In this document: positions 51,937 to 60,035 of the stretch, one piece after another | Layout: each line of letters opens with the position of its first letter | Numbering within the stretch: the first letter of the stretch is position 1 | Source of the DNA: Oceanobacillus piezotolerans | GTDB taxonomy: Bacteria; Bacillota; Bacilli; Bacillales; Amphibacillaceae | DNA: 64,000 nucleotides | Assembly: GCF_003665065.1 (NCBI RefSeq) | Contig: NZ_RCHR01000002.1 | Location: forward strand, 372,001 to 436,000 | Reading direction: 5' to 3' | The notes under the pieces: model-generated | The model's database searches: none | Seen by the model: the letters and a program-made list of their open reading frames with translations, nothing else | Told to the model about the DNA's origin: nothing | Program-made: the position numbers and the translations under genes

Positions 51937-53571
51937 TTAACTTTGCGAATAATTTTCATACTCCCGTTTCTTCAATAAATAACGTTGTGTCTTACCACTT
52001 TGAGTCTTAGGAAATTCATTAATAAATTCAACTTCCCTAGGATATTGATGTTTGGATAGCTTGTTCTTAACAAATAAACTTAACTCTTCTTTAAGTTCTT
52101 CAGATGGTTCATAATCTTCATTTAGAACAATAAATGCCTTTACAATTTCACCTTTTGTTTTATCTGGTTTACCTATAGCTGCTGCTTCTAATACTGCAGG
52201 ATGTTCCATTAAACTGGCCTCTACTTCTGTTGGTCCGATCCGATAACCTGCACTTGAAATCACATCGTCTGCACGGCCTTGAAACCAAAAATAGCCATCT
52301 TCATCTTTTCTGGCCAGATCGCCAGATAAAAACAAATTCCCAAGCATTTTCTCTTTTAATTTTTCGGAATTATTCCAATAGCCCCCAAAACCAGTGATCT
52401 CATTTGAAATATCTAGTGCTATTTGTCCTGCTTCTCCTTGATTAACAGGATTCCCCTGTCCATCTACTAATGCAATGTTATATCCAGGGATAGGTAAACC
52501 CATTGACCCTGGTTTTACTTCCATATCTGTAATATTGTAGTTATTTACAATCATCCCTATCTCTGTAGCACCATAGTGGTCATATATTGCTCTTCCAAAA
52601 TTTTGCTTAAAAAATTTTACTACTTCACCATCTAGTGGTTCACCCGCACTACTAAATTTCCTTACTTTTACATTATATTTTTTTGATGTTTCTACACCTA
52701 AAGCCATCATCATACGGTATGCAGTTGGTGCATATGCAAAATTTGTTACTTGATATTCATCTAAAATCTGGTAGACTTTTTCTGCTTCGAATGGGCCTTT
52801 ATAAAGAACAACTTTAGCACCAAAATTTAATGGACCTATTGTACATGCTACTAATCCGAAAGACCAACCTAAGTCAGCCCCACCGTAAAAGATATCATCC
52901 TCTTCTATGTTTAAGGCAAATTTATAATAAGGAAAAAGGCTATATACACTTTTATGCTTAGCTATAGCTCCTTTAGGTAAACCTGTTGTTCCTGATGTGT
53001 ATTGAATAATAGCAGTATCATTACCTAAAGTTTTTTCTATTACATAATCACTTGAAAATGAATCTACAAATTCCCAAAAGGTTTTTCCATCTTTTGTAAT
53101 GCCATCAGCTAAAAGTATTTCAAATGATAACTTCTGATCTTTTAATTTGCTTACTTGTTCTTTATTTGTAAGAAGTAAACTTACTCCTACATCTGTTAAT
53201 CGGTGCATGATCGCATCTGGACCAAAGGCAGTAAATAAGGGGACATAGATAGCTCCTATTTTAAAAGTAGCTAAAATAGTGATAACTAACTCCATATCTT
53301 TTCCCAAAAGACCTGCAACACGATCTCCTTTATTAATACCCATTGATTTCAGTCCATTAGCCATTCTATCAGACTTTTCTTTTAACTTAGCAAAAGTCCA
53401 CTCTTCTTTTTTACCCGTTTCATCTTCCCAGTAAATTGCAACTCTATTTGGATTAGTAGCCCAACGATCACATATTTCATTCGCAATGTTCATTTCTCCA
53501 TTAGGATTCCCATCGTAATACGATTTGATTTCATCCCACGAATACTTACTTACAAGCTCCTCATATTTCAC
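51937..53571 (-). CDS. Acyl-CoA synthetase (ACSM/acetyl-CoA synthetase-like), copy 2
   Basis: A 544-aa ligase, close paralogue of copy 1: IQYTSGTTGLPKGAI, DHYGATEIGMIV, LFLSGDLA, GYRIGPTEVEASLMEHP and PKTQSGKTQRYLLKKRE. The A10 lysine is present; the two copies differ in patches such as the ligand-pocket region after SSAGEPLDG, hinting at different acids. GTG start after AAAGGAGTGG. Downstream is binding protein copy 2. The upstream region carries a cre-like site and an inverted repeat. Confidence 0.93.
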   Translation of the reverse strand: MKYEELVSKYSWDEIKSYYDGNPNGEMNIANEICDRWATNPNRVAIYWEDETGKKEEWTFAKLKEKSDRMANGLKSMGINKGDRVAGLLGKDMELVITILATFKIGAIYVPLFTAFGPDAIMHRLTDVGVSLLLTNKEQVSKLKDQKLSFEILLADGITKDGKTFWEFVDSFSSDYVIEKTLGNDTAIIQYTSGTTGLPKGAIAKHKSVYSLFPYYKFALNIEEDDIFYGGADLGWSFGLVACTIGPLNFGAKVVLYKGPFEAEKVYQILDEYQVTNFAYAPTAYRMMMALGVETSKKYNVKVRKFSSAGEPLDGEVVKFFKQNFGRAIYDHYGATEIGMIVNNYNITDMEVKPGSMGLPIPGYNIALVDGQGNPVNQGEAGQIALDISNEITGFGGYWNNSEKLKEKMLGNLFLSGDLARKDEDGYFWFQGRADDVISSAGYRIGPTEVEASLMEHPAVLEAAAIGKPDKTKGEIVKAFIVLNEDYEPSEELKEELSLFVKNKLSKHQYPREVEFINEFPKTQSGKTQRYLLKKREYENYSQS

Positions 53572-53606
53572 TTGTTACCACTCCTTTAATAAATAGATTA
53601 TTATTT

Positions 53607-53632
53607 AAAACTTGAATGATAATTCAAGTTTT
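53607..53632. promoter_or_regulatory. Inverted repeat in the leader of ligase copy 2
   Basis: AAAACTTGAAT-GATA-ATTCAAGTTTT, a perfect 11-bp palindrome 36 bp before the GTG start. It resembles the cadC operator ends (TTGAAT/ATTCAA), but the context differs. Operator or mRNA hairpin. Confidence 0.6.
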
Positions 53633-53744
53633 ATAAAATGGGATATTACAATAGAATTCTTATGTTTTTCATATTTATTAATAGTTTTCTTATGGTTGAT
53701 TTATAGTAAGATAACGGAAATGTTAATCAATGTAATGAAGTTTT

Positions 53745-53758
53745 TGATAGCGGTTACA
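53745..53758. promoter_or_regulatory. Possible CcpA cre box, ligase copy 2
   Basis: TGATAGCGGTTACA fits a relaxed cre pattern with one deviation from the strictest form, about 175 bp upstream of the ligase start. Confidence 0.45.
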
Positions 53759-53857
53759 ATATAGATGAACGGTAATTTGATATTTTAATTCTATATGTTT
53801 TAAAAACTATTGTAAAGTATATTATGAAGATTATAAATATTTATAACGATAATATAG

Positions 53858-53898
53858 AAATTCCCTGAAACAACGAATTGCATTGTTCAGGGAATATT
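53858..53898 (-). terminator. Terminator of the SDR gene at 53904
   Basis: ATTCCCTGAACAA pairs with TTGTTTCAGGGAAT with one bulge, just after the stop on the minus strand. Confidence 0.85.
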
Positions 53899-53903
53899 TA
53901 AAT

Positions 53904-54677
53904 TTATACTGCGTGCATTCCACCATCTACTGCTAATATTGTTCCAGTTACATAATTAGAAGCATCAGAAGCTAGGAACAATGCTGAGCCCTTTAAATCT
54001 GCATTGTTTCCTAATCTATTTAATGGAGTGAGTTCTAAGATTTTTTCCTCTGCTTGCTCAAGTACCCCTTTAGACATCTTAGTAGGAAAAAAGCCAGGAG
54101 CTATTGCATTTACATTGATATTATACTGTCCCCACTTCGCTGCTAAATCCCTAGTAAAGTTTACTACCGCTCCCTTACTAGCATTGTAACCTATTGCGTC
54201 TAAATAACTTGGATCAGCTCCTGTTAATCCTGCAACAGATGCTATATTTATAATCTTTCCTTGTTTTTGATTAACCATTATTTTCCCCACTTCTTGACTC
54301 ATAAGGAAAACCCCGTTTACATTTACATCCATTACTTTATTCCAGGCCTTTAATGGCATTTCTAGTACGGGAGCCCCCCAAGAGGCTCCGCTATTATTAA
54401 CAAGAATGTCTATTTTCCCAAAATGATTATATGTTTCTCTAACGACTCTTTGAATATCTTCCTGTTTTGTAACATCACAAGCAAAAGCAAGGGAATCCAC
54501 ACCCATTTTTTTTAACTTGTCACTCATTTCTTGACATGCATCTAAGTTTCTAGAGCAAACTACCACATTAGCGCCCGCTTCAGCGAAACTTTCAGCTATT
54601 TGTGCCCCGAGACCTCTTCCACCACCAGTTACTATGGCCGTCTTTTCATTTAATTTAAATAAGTCGTATACATGCAT
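53904..54677 (-). CDS. Short-chain dehydrogenase/reductase
   Basis: A 257-aa SDR. TGGGRGLGAQIAES near residue 17, NNSGAS in place of NNAG, the serine in NIASVAGL, YNASKGA as active-site Tyr/Lys, and the ILAVDGGMHAV C-terminus. It resembles gluconate 5-dehydrogenase or 3-oxoacyl-reductase-type enzymes. It is 61 bp behind the acyl-CoA dehydrogenase, so it may handle a hydroxyacyl intermediate. Exact substrate unknown. AAAAAAGGAG precedes the ATG. Confidence 0.9.
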   Translation of the reverse strand: MHVYDLFKLNEKTAIVTGGGRGLGAQIAESFAEAGANVVVCSRNLDACQEMSDKLKKMGVDSLAFACDVTKQEDIQRVVRETYNHFGKIDILVNNSGASWGAPVLEMPLKAWNKVMDVNVNGVFLMSQEVGKIMVNQKQGKIINIASVAGLTGADPSYLDAIGYNASKGAVVNFTRDLAAKWGQYNINVNAIAPGFFPTKMSKGVLEQAEEKILELTPLNRLGNNADLKGSALFLASDASNYVTGTILAVDGGMHAV

Positions 54678-54738
54678 ACGAATATTTCTCCTTTTTTCAC
54701 TATTGACTTCTAAAATATTATTGGCGTATTTATCTCAG

Positions 54739-55884
54739 CTATAGACCTATATTTTTTGCAATGATTACCTTCATAATCTCATTTGAGCCTGCATAGATCG
54801 AATTTACCCCCACATCACGGTATCTTCTAGCAATCTCATATTCTTCCATATATCCATACCCACCATGAAGTTGCATACATTCAATCGCAACGTTCTGTGC
54901 TAAATCTGTTGTCCACCATTTTGCCATAGAAACTTCATTCACTACATTTTTTCCTTCAATGTGATCAACAATTAAACGATCTACAAAAGTTCGCCCAATA
55001 GTGGCCTGTGTCTGCATTTCCGCAATTTTAAACTGAGTATTTTGAAACTTACTAATACTTTTACCGAATGCTTGCCGCTCTTTTACATAATCAATGGTTA
55101 TATCTATCATTCTTTGAACAGAGGCTAAACTTTGGATGGAACACATTAATCGTTCTTGCTGTAATTTCTCCATTAAATAATAGAATCCTCTACCTTCCTC
55201 TCCAAGCAAATTTTCCTGTGGAACGCGAACTTCCTCGAATATTAGCTCACTCGTATCATTAGCACGTTGCCCAACTTTATTCAGTTTTTTACCTTTCTTA
55301 AATCCTGGTGTTCCTTCTTCAACGACAATTAAGCTCATTCCTTTATGAGGTGGATTTGCATTCGTATCTGTTTTGCAAACAACAATTACTAAATCCGCAG
55401 AATAACCATTTGTAATAAACGTCTTTTCACCGTTAATAATATAGCTATCGCCATCTTTAACAGCAGTAGTTCGCACTGCTGCTAAGTCTGAACCCGTACC
55501 TGGCTCTGTCATCGCAATAGCACTAATCATATCTCCAGTCGTAGCTTTTGTTAACCAGCGTTCCTTCTGTTCCTCGGAACCAAATGATTGGATATAAGGA
55601 ATAACTATATCATTATGAAGACCAATTCCACCTATTCCACTTGCCACTTTCTCAAATTCCTCAGCTATTACAACAGCATAACCAAAATCTGCACCTAGTC
55701 CACCATATTTCTCATCTACTGCAGGTGCTACAAAGCCTTGCTCTGCTGCCTTTTTCCAGAAAGTTCTTGGTACTTGTTTTTCATTCTCCCATTCTTCCAA
55801 ATATGGTATTGCTTCTTTCTCTAAAAATTTTCGTACAGACTGTCTGAAAATTTCATGTTCTTCTGTTAATATCTTTCTTTCCAT
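54739..55884 (-). CDS. Acyl-CoA dehydrogenase, long-chain (LCAD) type
   Basis: A 381-aa acyl-CoA dehydrogenase. AIAMTEPGTGSDLAAVRTTA, the FITNGYSADLVIV segment and the C-terminal IYAGSNEIMKVIIAKNIGL are complete. In the usual YEGTN motif the Glu is replaced (YAGSN), as in long-chain-type enzymes in which the base sits earlier, here probably the Glu in LQQERLMCSIQSL. So it should act on longer or branched acyl-CoA. ATAAGGAGAG precedes the ATG. It has its own promoter and a cre box in the leader. The SDR follows in the same operon. Confidence 0.93.
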   Translation of the reverse strand: MERKILTEEHEIFRQSVRKFLEKEAIPYLEEWENEKQVPRTFWKKAAEQGFVAPAVDEKYGGLGADFGYAVVIAEEFEKVASGIGGIGLHNDIVIPYIQSFGSEEQKERWLTKATTGDMISAIAMTEPGTGSDLAAVRTTAVKDGDSYIINGEKTFITNGYSADLVIVVCKTDTNANPPHKGMSLIVVEEGTPGFKKGKKLNKVGQRANDTSELIFEEVRVPQENLLGEEGRGFYYLMEKLQQERLMCSIQSLASVQRMIDITIDYVKERQAFGKSISKFQNTQFKIAEMQTQATIGRTFVDRLIVDHIEGKNVVNEVSMAKWWTTDLAQNVAIECMQLHGGYGYMEEYEIARRYRDVGVNSIYAGSNEIMKVIIAKNIGL

Positions 55885-55915
55885 ATGGCACTCTCCTTAT
55901 AGTGATTTCGATTAA

Positions 55916-55929
55916 TGAAAACGGTATCA
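55916..55929. promoter_or_regulatory. CcpA cre box, acyl-CoA dehydrogenase 55884
   Basis: TGAAAACGGTATCA fits the cre consensus at every position. It is in the leader, about 45-60 nt after the expected start, so it could act as a roadblock. Confidence 0.75.
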
Positions 55930-55977
55930 TTTTTCTAAAATTCTATGACATTGGGAACATAATAATTCTTAATATTA

Positions 55978-56006
55978 ATTCTATTTGTTCATTTTTTAAA
56001 TGTCAA
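55978..56006 (-). promoter_or_regulatory. Promoter of the acyl-CoA dehydrogenase-SDR operon
   Basis: Minus strand TTGACA (56001-56006), 17-bp spacer, TAGAAT (55978-55983). Confidence 0.8.
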
Positions 56007-56047
56007 GTAAATATTCTAAAAATTCAACCCTATTATTAATAGAATAT

Positions 56048-56083
56048 AAAAAGGTATGAGAATAAAATTCCTCATACCTTTTT
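56048..56083. terminator. Terminator of the ligase at 56125
   Basis: AAAAAGGTATGAG (56048-56060) and its exact complement (56071-56083) form a perfect 13-bp stem with a 10-nt loop, ending in T residues on both strands. Confidence 0.9.
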
Positions 56084-56124
56084 ATTTACTTAACGTACAT
56101 TACTGGCTATATTTTATTAAAAGC

Positions 56125-57738
56125 CTATAACGTTAATTGCTTTTCAACCTGTTCCCTTAGTTTTACTTTTAGGAATTTACCAACAGAGGTCTTCGGTATT
56201 TCATCAATAAATAGTACTTCATCAGGTAACCACCATTTAGCAAACTGTGGTCGCAAAAATTCAATAATATCGTCTTTCGTAATTTGATGTTGCGGTTCAT
56301 CTTTTAAGACAATACAAGCAACAGGTCTTTCCTGCCATTTTGGATCAGGAACAGAAACCACACAAGCCTCAAATACAGATTCATGTGCCATAATTGCATT
56401 TTCTAAATCAACGGATGAAATCCATTCTCCACCACTCTTAATCAAATCTTTCGTACGATCTACAATTTTAACAACACCTTCCTCATCGACGGTCACAACG
56501 TCACCAGTATGTAACCATCCACCTTGAAAAGCGTCCGAATTGCGATCCCCTTTATAATATGAATCTGCAATCCATGGTCCACGGATAAGTAGTTCACCCA
56601 TATCTTTACCATTAGGCTGCACTTCTCCATTTTCATTCACAACTTTTATTTCAATTCCTGGGACCACTAAACCTTGCTTCGAGAGAATTTCTAAACGTTC
56701 ATCAACCGAAAGATCGGTCTGATAACTTTTAATTCGAGTAACTGTGACCAGTGGAGATGTTTCTGTCATTCCATATCCATGTAAAAATGGAATACCATAT
56801 TTTGACTCATACGTATGAATCATCCCTTTAGGTGCTGCCGATCCTCCACATAATAAGGCGCGTAAACTACTAGTATTATAGGAACCTTGTTCAAGTTCCT
56901 TTAATAAACCTAACCATATAGTTGGAACACCTGCAGAAAAAGTTACCTTATATTTTTCTATCATTTCAGCAATTATCTTTGGTGTCATATTTGGACCCGG
57001 TAAAACTTGTGTTGTTCCCATCCATGTTGCTGCAAAGGGCATACCCCAAGCATTTGCATGGAACATTGGAACTACTGGTAAAATTATATCCGATTCGGAT
57101 AAACCAATTGTATCTTTCATGCCTACTGCCATACTGTGCAAATAGATCCCGCGATGGGAATACACTACACCTTTTGGCTTTCCTGTAGTACCAGATGTAT
57201 AACATATCCCTGCAGGATCATTTTCTTCAATTTCTGCAGAAAATTCATAGGTACTTTCCGCCTTATCTAATAATTCTTCATAGGAATAAACTGGTTGTAG
57301 GGAGGTTCCTGGGAGTGTTTCATTATCTGTCATGACAACAAAAGCTTCTACAGTATTTAATTCATCTTTAATACTTTCTATTAGTGGTAGGAGATCTTCA
57401 TCGATTAATAATACTTTGTCTTCTGCGTGGTTTATAATATAAATCAGATGTTCTTGAGATAGTCGGATATTTATCGTGTGTAGAACAGCACCTATACTAG
57501 GAACGGAAAAATATGCTTCTAAGTGGCGATGATGATTCCATGCAAATGTTCCGACACGATCACCTTTCTTTACTCCCAAGGATTCAAGTACACTTCCTAA
57601 TCGTTTCATTCTACTTACTATCTCTTTATAAGTGAATGTTTGCACTCCTATTTGGGTCCGAGAAATAACTTCCTTCTTAGGAAAATACTGCTCCGTTCGT
57701 TTAATCATAGAATCTAAAGTTAATTGTGTATCCATCAT
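56125..57738 (-). CDS. Long-chain-type fatty acid CoA ligase
   Basis: A 537-aa AMP-forming ligase. CYTSGTTGKPKGVVYSHRG (A3), LHGYGMTETSPLV (A5), GWLHTGDVV (A7) and IPKTSVGKFLKVKLRE (A10) are present. PMFHANAWG is typical of fatty-acid ligases. The frame is open from 57762, but AAAGGAGG lies before the ATG at 57738 (MMDTQLTLDS), which gives 537 aa. It lies 83 bp behind an SDR, with a cre box between. It is less similar to the other ligases of the window than those are to each other. Confidence 0.93.
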   Translation of the reverse strand: MMDTQLTLDSMIKRTEQYFPKKEVISRTQIGVQTFTYKEIVSRMKRLGSVLESLGVKKGDRVGTFAWNHHRHLEAYFSVPSIGAVLHTINIRLSQEHLIYIINHAEDKVLLIDEDLLPLIESIKDELNTVEAFVVMTDNETLPGTSLQPVYSYEELLDKAESTYEFSAEIEENDPAGICYTSGTTGKPKGVVYSHRGIYLHSMAVGMKDTIGLSESDIILPVVPMFHANAWGMPFAATWMGTTQVLPGPNMTPKIIAEMIEKYKVTFSAGVPTIWLGLLKELEQGSYNTSSLRALLCGGSAAPKGMIHTYESKYGIPFLHGYGMTETSPLVTVTRIKSYQTDLSVDERLEILSKQGLVVPGIEIKVVNENGEVQPNGKDMGELLIRGPWIADSYYKGDRNSDAFQGGWLHTGDVVTVDEEGVVKIVDRTKDLIKSGGEWISSVDLENAIMAHESVFEACVVSVPDPKWQERPVACIVLKDEPQHQITKDDIIEFLRPQFAKWWLPDEVLFIDEIPKTSVGKFLKVKLREQVEKQLTL

Positions 57739-57769
57739 GATACATTCCTCCTTTATCTTCAAACTATTT

Positions 57770-57783
57770 GTAAACGTTTACTT
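57770..57783. promoter_or_regulatory. CcpA cre box, ligase 57738
   Basis: TGTAAACGTTTACT contains the perfect core GTAAACGTTTAC and lies about 30 bp upstream of the ligase start. Confidence 0.8.
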
Positions 57784-57845
57784 TATAATGTGATTTTTGA
57801 ATTTTTAGAATAATGAAGTCAAGTGTAATACAAAAGTTAGCAATC

Positions 57846-58589
57846 TTATATATTTAGTGTGCCTCCATCAATCACTAGTGTCTCACCTGTAATAAAAGAT
57901 GCCTCATCCGATGCTAAAAATAATACTGCATTAGCAACTTCTTCAGGGCGACCAATTCTTTTTAACGCATTTGCTGTAGACAATACAGGCCATTTTTTAG
58001 CTTGCTTCCATTCATATACCATCGTGGTATCAATTATTCCAGGAGCAATCGCATTTACACGGATGTTTTGTCTGCCAAATTCAGTAGAAGCTGACTTTGT
58101 TAAAGCAATCACACTACTCTTTGTAGCAGAATAAGCAGATACTAGCTTCTGTCCTTTAATTCCAGCAACGCTTGCTGTATTAATGATAGAACCTCCAGGA
58201 TTCATTTTCGGAATAGTATATTTTAGTCCTAAAAATACCCCATTTAGATTGATATCTACTATTTTATTCCACTCATCTATTCCTACATCAGGAATCTTTT
58301 TCTCGTGCATAATAATTCCAGCATTATTGAATAATATGTCGATTTTTCCGAAAGCCTTGAACGTATTATCTATCATATTTTCTACTTCTTCTGGCTTCGT
58401 CATATTCGTAATTGTATAGGAAGCATTCACACCTTTGTCATTTACTAAATTTGCCGTTTCGACAGCTGATTTTTCATCCAAATCTACTATCATTACTTCC
58501 GCACCTTCTTCTGCAAAACGTAATGCAGTTGCTCTACCTATTCCACCGCCCCCACCTGTTATAATTGCTACTTTGTTTCTTAATCGCAT
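57846..58589 (-). CDS. Short-chain dehydrogenase/reductase
   Basis: A 247-aa SDR of the FabG/glucose-dehydrogenase type. TGGGGGIGRATALRF near residue 10, NNAGI, catalytic Ser in NTASVAGIK, YSATKSS as Tyr/Lys, and VIDGGTLNI at the end. It follows the two binding-protein genes on the same strand after a hairpin, so it might be cotranscribed with the Liv importer. Substrate unknown. Confidence 0.9.
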   Translation of the reverse strand: MRLRNKVAIITGGGGGIGRATALRFAEEGAEVMIVDLDEKSAVETANLVNDKGVNASYTITNMTKPEEVENMIDNTFKAFGKIDILFNNAGIIMHEKKIPDVGIDEWNKIVDINLNGVFLGLKYTIPKMNPGGSIINTASVAGIKGQKLVSAYSATKSSVIALTKSASTEFGRQNIRVNAIAPGIIDTTMVYEWKQAKKWPVLSTANALKRIGRPEEVANAVLFLASDEASFITGETLVIDGGTLNI

Positions 58590-58621
58590 CTAATCTTCCT
58601 TTCACTTTTTATGTATGAAAA

Positions 58622-58654
58622 TCATAGTTATAGTTCTAATTCCCATAACTATGA
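58622..58654. repeat. Inverted repeat upstream of the SDR at 58589
   Basis: TCATAGTTAT (58622-58631) and ATAACTATGA (58645-58654) are 10-bp arms around a 13-nt spacer, 33 bp upstream of the SDR start. Possible operator or leader hairpin. Confidence 0.6.
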
Positions 58655-58668
58655 ATTATTGTAGAGAA

Positions 58669-58704
58669 TTATTACTTAAGGGGGGATCTCCCCCTAAGTA
58701 ATAA
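58669..58704 (-). terminator. Strong GC-rich hairpin after the binding-protein gene
   Basis: TTATTACTTA-GGGGG arms pair across ATCT with one bulge. It begins just after the stop of the gene at 58708. It lacks a T run, so it may be an mRNA-stabilising intercistronic hairpin rather than a terminator. Confidence 0.6.
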
Positions 58705-58707
58705 CTC

Positions 58708-59976
58708 TTAATCGTACGTAATTTCACCTGTTGCAGGATCATAGTGAATCTTATCTGTAACTGGTATAATTTTTCCATTAGATGCTTTTGTAATATATAG
58801 AGAGGTTAACCCATAATGGTTATCCGGACTGAAAGAAACCGCTGCATACATAGAATCTTCCCATTGATCTAACGTGTATACTGCTTCAACGAATTTATCC
58901 ATTGTCAAATCTTCACCAGCACGATCTAAAGCTTCAACTAATACTTGTCCAGCTGCCCAACCATACTGTGCGAAGCCATCCACTGGGATATCTGGGAAAT
59001 CTTTTTCCATTTGCGCAGCATAGGTTTGGATATGCTCATCATCTGGAGCAGATGATGGGTTCAAGAATGGTGAAGAACTAATCGTTCCTTCCCATGCTTC
59101 AGCTCCTGCTAATTCAAATTGATTCGTATCTCCGCCACCAGGACCTGTTACAAGAAATGGAACTTCAACACCCATGTCATACATTGTCTTTTTCAGACTT
59201 GCTGTTGCTCCTGCTAGAGAAAAAGATAGAACTGCATCTGGATCTGCATCTCTTATCTTAACTACTTGAGAACTAAAGTCTTCATTTCCGGATACATAAG
59301 GAATTTCAGCAACGAGTTCTGCATCATAATTTCCAATCGCTTCCTTGACAGCTTCATATCCTACATTTCCAAAGTCATCATTTTGGTAAACGACAGCAAT
59401 CTTTTTCGCACCAATTTCGTTAATTGCATAGTCTAATAGAATTTCCGCTTCAATATTATATGCAAGCATCCCAGAACCTAACCAATAAGGGTTATTCTCA
59501 GAAGTAAATTGAGGTGCACCTGTATTAACTAGAAAGTTAACCACTTTATTATTTTCATAGTATTCTTTAGCTGCCATACTGTTTGCTGTACCTTGGTTTT
59601 GAGTAACTAAAAATACTTCGTCCTCTTCCACTAGACGAGGGGCCAATTGAACAGTTTGGGATGGCTGATATTGATCATCATAGGTAATTAATTCTATCTT
59701 TCTACCATGTATCCCGCCATTTTCATTCACATAATTGAAATATGCTTCAATACCGTGTCTACCATATCCATTAATTGCTACAGGACCTGTATGTGGAGAT
59801 AAGTTACCGATTAGGATTTTGTCATCAGTTACTCCACGTGTTACATATAAATCGCTATCTTCTCCAGTTTTATCATTACCTGTTTCGCTAGTAGAATTAC
59901 TACTACTTTCATCACTACAAGCTACTAAAATGATAGCTAGAAGTATGCTCACAGTTATTAGATAAATCTTTTTCAT
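58708..59976 (-). CDS. Liv-type ABC substrate-binding lipoprotein, copy 3
   Basis: A 422-aa type I binding protein. VAC with cysteine 20 ends the lipoprotein signal. The mature part begins YVTRGVTDDKILIGNLSPHT and has VYQNDDFGNVGYEAV. The reading frame extends 13 codons upstream to 60015, but TTGGAGG sits before ATG 59976, which I choose. It is read directly after the paralogue at 60036 and the liv ATPase genes, so it is part of the importer. The ligand may differ from the first copy. Confidence 0.9.
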   Translation of the reverse strand: MKKIYLITVSILLAIILVACSDESSSNSTSETGNDKTGEDSDLYVTRGVTDDKILIGNLSPHTGPVAINGYGRHGIEAYFNYVNENGGIHGRKIELITYDDQYQPSQTVQLAPRLVEEDEVFLVTQNQGTANSMAAKEYYENNKVVNFLVNTGAPQFTSENNPYWLGSGMLAYNIEAEILLDYAINEIGAKKIAVVYQNDDFGNVGYEAVKEAIGNYDAELVAEIPYVSGNEDFSSQVVKIRDADPDAVLSFSLAGATASLKKTMYDMGVEVPFLVTGPGGGDTNQFELAGAEAWEGTISSSPFLNPSSAPDDEHIQTYAAQMEKDFPDIPVDGFAQYGWAAGQVLVEALDRAGEDLTMDKFVEAVYTLDQWEDSMYAAVSFSPDNHYGLTSLYITKASNGKIIPVTDKIHYDPATGEITYD

Positions 59977-60035
59977 ATTAATTCCTCCAATAATTACTAA
60001 ATTTATTAAGAGCATATTTTTACACTTCTAAATTA

